Assembly (NCBI RefSeq): GCF_011038965.1
Contig: NZ_JAAKEB010000005.1
Span: 1-64,000, forward strand
Source of the DNA: Adlercreutzia sp. ZJ141
Lineage (GTDB): Bacteria > Actinomycetota > Coriobacteriia > Coriobacteriales > Eggerthellaceae
Direction of reading: 5' to 3'
Length of the DNA: 64,000 nt
Shown: piece after piece, positions 59,493 to 64,000 of the stretch
Layout of the letters: every line of letters begins with the position of its first letter
Numbering within the stretch: position 1 is the first letter of the stretch
Position numbers and translations under genes: made by a program
Notes under the pieces: model-generated
Told to the model about the DNA's origin: nothing
What the model saw: the letters and a program-made list of their open reading frames with translations, nothing else
Database searches by the model: none

Positions 59493-59921
59493 TCAGATCA
59501 CATACATGTTCACATCGGCACCGCGTTCGAGCACGTCTTGCAACGTGATGCTCGCAAGATAGTCGGCCATAACGCGTTCGAGTCCGAGCCAGATGTCCTT
59601 CGACAGGCAAAAGCTATCGCGCGGACATGCGAGCGCGCCATTCGCGCAATCGAGAAGCCCCAGGCCGTCTTCGGTGGCTGTCATAATATCGGCGCAGGTG
59701 ATTTGACGAGGATCGCGCGCAAGCTCGTAGCCACCTTGGTTGCCCCGTGTCACATGCAGCAGCCCTGCCGATACCAGCGGTGCCACCACCTGCTCCATAT
59801 ACTTCTTCGATATCTCCTGCCGCTCAGCAATGTCGCGAAGCGCCACACGACCTGCTCCCCAATGCTGGGCGAGATCGATCATGAGCCTCATTCCGTATCG
59901 AGTTTTTGTCGAGATCCTCAT
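59493..59921 (-). CDS. Rrf2-family regulator (IscR/CymR-like)
   Basis: The 142-residue protein has the Rrf2 winged helix (MRISTKTRYGMRLMIDLAQHW, ISKKYMEQVVAPLVSAGLLHVTRGNQGGYELAR) and three Cys residues in CANGALACPRDSFC, the right kind of site for an Fe-S cluster. It therefore may sense Fe-S status or cysteine. The iscS-iscU operon two genes away has a 23-bp palindromic operator (61449-61471), its likely target. The start at 59921 follows GGAG. Confidence 0.85.
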   Translation of the reverse strand: MRISTKTRYGMRLMIDLAQHWGAGRVALRDIAERQEISKKYMEQVVAPLVSAGLLHVTRGNQGGYELARDPRQITCADIMTATEDGLGLLDCANGALACPRDSFCLSKDIWLGLERVMADYLASITLQDVLERGADVNMYVI

Positions 59922-59943
59922 TCGAGCTCCCTCCTCGCTCACC

Positions 59944-59991
59944 ACCCCGCCCCTCTTCTCGAGCATATCTTTGAGGCGAAGTGCGTTGTGG
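59944..59991 (+). repeat. intergenic palindromic repeat, partial copy A
   Basis: CCCCGCCCCTCTTCTCGAGC and the following bases to GTGCGTTGTGG match the right half of the larger element at 61260-61377 and the inverted left half at 63400-63448. It overlaps the upstream region of the Rrf2 gene. Confidence 0.6.
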
Positions 59992-60006
59992 AAATGCGTA
60001 CTTCGT

Positions 60007-61092
60007 CTACGCCAAAATATCAGTGATCATGCGGTCTTTCAGGCGGTTAACGGCGGCGAGCTTCCATGCGGGGTAGCCAAGGCCCGGATCGGTGTACTCG
60101 AAGTCCTTGAGCGCTATCAACTTCGCGCGAATACTGGGCGTAAGCAGCGCACGGGCTATGCTTACGAACGTTGTGCCGATCTTTGGCCCAATCATGCTCA
60201 GGTAAGTGTCGAAGTCATCGTACTCCATCATCATAGGCAGACATGCCATGTTCTGATCGAACAGCGGCGCCATATGCAAAATTTCGCCCGTGTCGTTGTC
60301 GACCAAAAAACCGTAGTTGCCCGCATGACGGTCGACATTGGCCGTGACGGCATCCATGACAACCATCTCACGAAAGCGCTCTTCTGAGTTATTGCGCTTA
60401 CAAAACGCAAGCATATCCTCGATGTCAAAAGGTCCCTCAAAGAAGCGATGAGCCGACACGAATCCGACTTTTTCCGAGGTAAATAGGGGGCACTTGCTAG
60501 CAAGCTTGCCATGATAGTTCACAATGGTATAGGGAACATGATCGATGCTTGCTGCATCGAGTACATTGGATGCGAGCACCTCCGAATAGGGCTCAAACCC
60601 AGCGTTTGCATAACCCGACGATCCGCGCTTGAGGAGCGAGATTTCATTTCCTTCGCGAACCCAGCATTTCGCAAAGGAACCAGAGGTGGCGTACTCGGGC
60701 GAAGTGGGAGAATTCTGTCGGCCGTACATGCCGGTTCCGTCGAAAGCAATGCGTGCAATCACGTCGTCAAACGGATTGTGATACAGCGATACCTCGTTCC
60801 AAGAGATGTTCTCGTCTGCCCGCTTCATCCAGAACGTGTCAGTGAGCGAGAGACAACGTGCCATCGCAATAAAGTCGTGTCGCGTGGTAAGTCCTAACTC
60901 GCGCATGAGTTTTTCGATTGATGTGCGATGCTTGGCTATTTGACGCCCATCAATCCAGTCATTGATGTTCACAAACCCGTAAGGAAGATATGCGTCAAAA
61001 CGCTCAATTACGCTGTATCGATAATCGTCGAGCTGTTTCTCTTCCCGATACGTTGCCACAACCACATCTTTGTTCATCAGCTGGTAGAGCAT
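60007..61092 (-). CDS. HipA-like kinase-fold protein
   Basis: The 361-residue protein has the HipA kinase active-site pattern (VTANVDRHAGNYGFLVDNDTGEILHMAPLFDQN, with the catalytic Asp and metal-binding Asn/Asp). No HipB-type helix-turn-helix partner gene lies next to it. HipA proteins phosphorylate proteins such as aminoacyl-tRNA synthetases and cause dormancy. A solitary family member may serve another protein-kinase role. The start at 61092 has GGAGG 7 nt upstream. Confidence 0.75.
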   Translation of the reverse strand: MLYQLMNKDVVVATYREEKQLDDYRYSVIERFDAYLPYGFVNINDWIDGRQIAKHRTSIEKLMRELGLTTRHDFIAMARCLSLTDTFWMKRADENISWNEVSLYHNPFDDVIARIAFDGTGMYGRQNSPTSPEYATSGSFAKCWVREGNEISLLKRGSSGYANAGFEPYSEVLASNVLDAASIDHVPYTIVNYHGKLASKCPLFTSEKVGFVSAHRFFEGPFDIEDMLAFCKRNNSEERFREMVVMDAVTANVDRHAGNYGFLVDNDTGEILHMAPLFDQNMACLPMMMEYDDFDTYLSMIGPKIGTTFVSIARALLTPSIRAKLIALKDFEYTDPGLGYPAWKLAAVNRLKDRMITDILA

Positions 61093-61259
61093 CAAGCACC
61101 TCCTCCACGTTCATCGGTCGACTTCTCATTATACTACCAGGCTTTCGTGTTTCGATTTCCTTGCTGAGGGATTGAGGAAGGGGTCATATGTCGGTCATGC
61201 ATCCGTTGAGTGCGTAAGAGGCTGCTCTTGATGCTTAGAAAACCGAGCACGTTACTCAG

Positions 61260-61377
61260 AGAAGAGGGGGCAGGCATGCCGTGCTCACACAGTGCTCGCT
61301 TCGCTGCGCAACTGCGCGCGGCACACCTGCCCCCTCTTCTCGAGCGTTGCTTTAAGGCGAGGTGCATTGTGGGCATT
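61260..61377. repeat. intergenic palindromic repeat, copy B
   Basis: Arms AGAAGAGGGGGCAGG (61260-61274) and its complement (61326-61340) enclose 51 nt containing GTGCTCACACAGTGCTCGCT. A tail GAGCGTTGCTTTAAGGCGAGG follows. The same layout recurs at 63400-63560. It fills the hipA-iscS spacer (61093-61420), in which no gene is seen. Confidence 0.75.
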
Positions 61378-61420
61378 GGGCTTGGTTTCACGTCCGTTCA
61401 TCTAAAACCTACCATTTCAC

Positions 61421-61471
61421 TTGACTATCGTTTCGGTCGAACGGTAATATTCCTAGTATTCTACTAGGAAT
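61421..61471 (+). promoter_or_regulatory. iscS promoter with Rrf2-type palindromic operator
   Basis: TTGACT (61421-61426) and TAATAT (61445-61450) are 18 bp apart. ATTCCTAGTA-TTC-TACTAGGAAT (61449-61471) is a perfect 10-bp palindrome overlapping the -10 and start region, a typical Rrf2-family site. It sits 29 bp before the iscS start codon. Confidence 0.75.
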
Positions 61472-61500
61472 ACGAACTTGCATCTGAGAGGACCAAGCAC

Positions 61501-62724
61501 ATGAGAACTATATACCTCGACAACGCAGCCACCACGCGCGTTCGCGACGACGTACTGGCGGCTATGCTTCCCTTCTTCACCGAAGAATACGGCAACCCGT
61601 CATCCATCTACCAGTTGGGACAGAACGCCTCCGATGCCGTGGCCGATGCGCGCGAGACTATCGCGCACGCTATCGGAGCGAAGCCGAAACAGGTGTTTTT
61701 CACCAGCGGTGGGTCGGAGTCGGATAACTGGGCTATCAAGGGCACAGCGTGGGCAGCGCGAGATCGTGGCAACCACATCATTACGAGTACGGTTGAGCAT
61801 CATGCTGTGTTGCACGCCTGTCAGGCACTCGAGCGCGAGGGCTTCGAAGTCACTTACTTGCCTGTTGACGCTGATGGCCTGGTGAGTGTACACGATTTCG
61901 AAGCTGCCATCAGGCCCGATACCGTACTCGCTTCCATCATGTTCGCGAACAACGAAATAGGCACGCTGCAACCCATACGAAAGCTTGCCGCCATCGCTCA
62001 CAAACATGGCGTCATTTTCCACACCGATGCCGTGCAGGCACTCGGTCACGAACACATTGATGTGCGCGAACTTGGCGTCGATTTGCTGTCGGCATCAGCG
62101 CACAAGCTGTACGGCCCAAAGGGTGTGGGGCTGCTCTACATCGGCGCGAACGTGAAGCCGCGCAACTTGATCGACGGCGGACAGCAAGAACGCGGCCGAC
62201 GCGCTTCCACCGAAAACGTGCCTGGCATCGTGGGTTTCGCGAAGGCAGTCGAACTTGCCTGCGCTGAACGCGAAGCTGAGCATAAGCGTCAAACCACGCT
62301 GCGCGACCATGCCATACGCCGCATCTTGGACGAGATTCCCTACAGCAAGCTGAATGGGCATCCCACGAAGCGTTTGGCGAATAACGTAAACATTAGTTTC
62401 GAATTCATCGAAGGCGAAGGTATGCTGCTGCAGCTATCGTTTCGGGGAATATGTGTCTCCAGCGGCAGCGCTTGTACGTCTGGCTCGCTCGATCCCAGCC
62501 ATGTGCTGCTGGCCATTGGGCTTCCCCACGAGATCGCCCATGGATCGATGCGCCTCACTATCGGACGCGACACCACACGCGATGACATCGACTATACGGT
62601 TGACGCCCTCGTGCAAACCATCGCGAACCTGCGCGCGATGAGTCCGCTTTGGGAAGACTTCCAGGCGGGAAACGCAATCTCGATTATCGAAGAGCGCTTC
62701 TCTGGTATGGCTGCGCAGGAATAA
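61501..62724 (+). CDS. iscS: cysteine desulfurase
   Basis: The 407-residue fold-type I PLP enzyme (IYLDNAATTRVRDDVL, PLP lysine in SASAHKLYGPKGVG, catalytic Cys in SSGSACTSGSLDPSHVLLAIG) takes sulfur from cysteine for Fe-S assembly. An IscU-like scaffold gene follows 86 bp downstream. Rrf2-type control is suggested by the operator. NifS or IscS naming is uncertain; the SACTSGS loop fits IscS/NifS rather than SufS. Confidence 0.94.
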   Translation: MRTIYLDNAATTRVRDDVLAAMLPFFTEEYGNPSSIYQLGQNASDAVADARETIAHAIGAKPKQVFFTSGGSESDNWAIKGTAWAARDRGNHIITSTVEHHAVLHACQALEREGFEVTYLPVDADGLVSVHDFEAAIRPDTVLASIMFANNEIGTLQPIRKLAAIAHKHGVIFHTDAVQALGHEHIDVRELGVDLLSASAHKLYGPKGVGLLYIGANVKPRNLIDGGQQERGRRASTENVPGIVGFAKAVELACAEREAEHKRQTTLRDHAIRRILDEIPYSKLNGHPTKRLANNVNISFEFIEGEGMLLQLSFRGICVSSGSACTSGSLDPSHVLLAIGLPHEIAHGSMRLTIGRDTTRDDIDYTVDALVQTIANLRAMSPLWEDFQAGNAISIIEERFSGMAAQE

Positions 62725-62810
62725 CGAACGACTCGCTTGCGGCTGCGTACTGCGTTCGCAAGCACGCTCAAATACAACGTAAACTCTCCCAGTGAACAGG
62801 AACACCTATC

Positions 62811-63248
62811 ATGGCAATGAATTACTCCGAGAAGGTTATCGATCACTTCACCAACCCCCGAAATGTCGGCGAGATCAGTTGCGCATCTGGTTGCGGTACC
62901 GTCGGTAACGCGGTGTGCGGCGACATCATGCGTGTGTATTTGGATATCGACGACAACCAAGTGATTCGCGACGCGAAGTTCAAGACGTTCGGCTGCGGCG
63001 CGGCCATAGCCACCAGCTCTATGGCAACGCTGCTCATCAAAGGCAAAACCGTACAGGAAGCACTTGAGGTTACCAACAAGGCAGTCATGGAAGCACTCGA
63101 CGGCTTGCCGCCCGTGAAAGTACACTGCTCTCTTCTGGCTGAAGAAGCCATCCATGCGGCACTGTGGGACTACGCCGAAAAGCACAACCTAACCATTGAG
63201 GGGCTGGAAAAGCCCGTAGATGACATCGAAGAGCTCGAGCATCACTAG
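62811..63248 (+). CDS. iscU: Fe-S cluster scaffold protein (IscU/NifU N-like)
   Basis: The 145-residue protein has the IscU pattern with cluster-binding Cys residues: GNAVCGDIMRVYL, KFKTFGCGAAIATSSM and VKVHCSLLAEEAIHAAL. It receives sulfur from the desulfurase upstream and assembles the cluster. A short hairpin at 63282-63318 ends the operon. Confidence 0.93.
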   Translation: MAMNYSEKVIDHFTNPRNVGEISCASGCGTVGNAVCGDIMRVYLDIDDNQVIRDAKFKTFGCGAAIATSSMATLLIKGKTVQEALEVTNKAVMEALDGLPPVKVHCSLLAEEAIHAALWDYAEKHNLTIEGLEKPVDDIEELEHH

Positions 63249-63281
63249 CGCCAAGATCGCGAAAGACGCACGAAACAACAA

Positions 63282-63318
63282 CGCCCTTACCTTCGCACAA
63301 TCAGCGGAGATAAGGGCG
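63282..63318 (+). terminator. iscSU terminator-like hairpin
   Basis: CGCCCTTA pairs with TAAGGGCG around a 21-nt loop, 34 bp after the iscU stop codon, followed by CTTGTGTT. Confidence 0.55.
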
Positions 63319-63399
63319 CTTGTGTTACTTCGCACACGGTACGCGCGGTGCGCACAGGGATGAGCGAGGTGTACCGTATTCAAACAGTGCTCGCCATTC

Positions 63400-63560
63400 C
63401 CACAATACGCCTCACTTCAAAACTACGCTCCGAGAAGAGGGGCGGGGCACGCCGTGCTCACACAGTGCTCGCTTTGCTGCGCAACTGCGCGCGGCACGCC
63501 CCGCCCCTCTTCTCGGGAATGCGCAACTGCGCGCGGCACGCCCCGCCCCTCTTCTCGGAG
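63400..63560. repeat. intergenic palindromic repeat, copy C with internal duplication
   Basis: 18-bp arms (63431-63448 and 63498-63515, CGAGAAGAGGGGCGGGGC type) enclose the same core as copy B. A 38-bp unit beginning GCGCAACTGCGCGCGGCACG and ending CTTCTCGG is duplicated in tandem at the right side. It occupies the 63249-63572 spacer, which has no gene. Confidence 0.75.
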
Positions 63561-63572
63561 CTGAACGTGTAT

Positions 63573-64000
63573 TTAGAACCCGAACATCGCCGTGGTCAGG
63601 TAGCGCTCACCGGTGTCGGGTAATATGACCACGATCATCTTGCCCTTGTTTTCAGGACGCCGCGCGAGCTTCGCCGCAGCCGCTACGGCAGCACCCGACG
63701 ATATGCCTACGAGCAGCCCCTCTTTGCCAGCCAACTCGCGTCCGACGGTAAACGCTTCTTCGTCTTCGATAGTAAGCACCTCGTCATAAACGCTGGTGTC
63801 GAGTGTGTCCGGCACGAAACCCGCACCAATACCCTGGATTTTATGCGCTCCCGCACGCCCCTGCGACAGCACCGGAGAGGACGCCGGCTCCACGGCAACC
63901 ACCTTGATATCGGGGTTTTTCGACTTCAGGAAACGGCCCGCGCCAGACAACGTACCGCCGGTTCCCACGCCCGAAACGAAAATATCGACCTTGCCGTCGG
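63573..64000 (-). CDS. cysK: cysteine synthase (partial, C-terminal part)
   Basis: The frame enters from the right window edge and ends at 63573. The about 142 residues carry [18 protein letters not shown] (PLP phosphate loop region), [16 protein letters not shown], and [39 protein letters not shown], the conserved C-terminus of CysK (O-acetylserine sulfhydrylase). It makes cysteine, the substrate for the neighbouring desulfurase. The N-terminal half, with the PLP lysine, is outside the window. Confidence 0.92.
   Translation of the reverse strand, partial: DGKVDIFVSGVGTGGTLSGAGRFLKSKNPDIKVVAVEPASSPVLSQGRAGAHKIQGIGAGFVPDTLDTSVYDEVLTIEDEEAFTVGRELAGKEGLLVGISSGAAVAAAAKLARRPENKGKMIVVILPDTGERYLTTAMFGF

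Noticed and set aside
60007-61092. HipBA toxin-antitoxin pair
   Set aside because: No HipB-type helix-turn-helix gene is adjacent on either side, so only a solitary HipA-like protein can be claimed.

Overview
The window looks like a chromosome segment of a Coriobacteriia/Eggerthellaceae-type member of the Actinomycetota. The clues are a 16S rRNA 5' end of that general kind, moderate-to-high GC, amino-acid-fermentation genes (aryl-CoA ligase plus ACT protein, threonine ammonia-lyase, Na+/proline symporter, DapL route to diaminopimelate) and a prophage that carries an actinobacterial-type integration host factor. The genus cannot be fixed from the window.

Host left part (1-20,135). A leftward 16S gene with its promoter and leader is followed by a secreted nuclease, a hot-dog thioesterase and an XRE/membrane protein. 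A four-gene rightward cluster (3,777-10,017) encodes an ATP-grasp carboxylate-amine ligase, an asparagine-synthetase-like amidotransferase, a MurE-like ligase and a GT4 glycosyltransferase. The first three together resemble the machinery that builds a D-Asp/D-Asn peptidoglycan cross-bridge. Then come HtrA, threonine ammonia-lyase, Adk, PutP with a divergent LysR regulator, an ACT protein plus phenylacetate-CoA ligase, and DapL.

Prophage (20,136-56,130, about 36 kb). It is bounded by a 16-bp direct repeat and lies between dapL and ilvE. Almost all lytic genes read leftward. From right to left they are integrase (+), NYN nuclease (+), CI-like repressor (+), operators, Cro-like gene, early genes with a structured-RNA/boxA-like leader, DUF4373 replication gene with an iteron-rich origin, a second tyrosine recombinase, mIHF-like protein, SSB, dUTPase, late regulator, HNH, TerS/TerL, portal, MuF protein with a probable toxin domain plus a candidate immunity gene, scaffold, capsid, connectors, tail tube, frameshifted tail chaperones, tape measure, FN3 tail protein and BppU-like protein. 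Next is a complete diversity-generating retroelement (target gene with VR, TR, reverse transcriptase), then holin and GH25 endolysin. A short rightward cassette with its own promoter sits next to attL.

Host right part (56,131-64,000). It holds ilvE, a HIT protein, a DMT transporter, YbaK, an Rrf2 regulator, a HipA-like kinase, an iscS-iscU pair behind a promoter with a 23-bp palindromic operator, and the 3' part of a cysteine synthase. Large palindromic intergenic repeats of one family punctuate this end.

Most striking: the DGR (14 of 14 TR/VR mismatches fall at template adenines), the MuF-DUF6883-like/DUF4926-like pair, a CI-like repressor whose Ser/Lys dyad reads Cys/Arg, and an early-region RNA hairpin next to a boxA-like element resembling one in the host rRNA leader.
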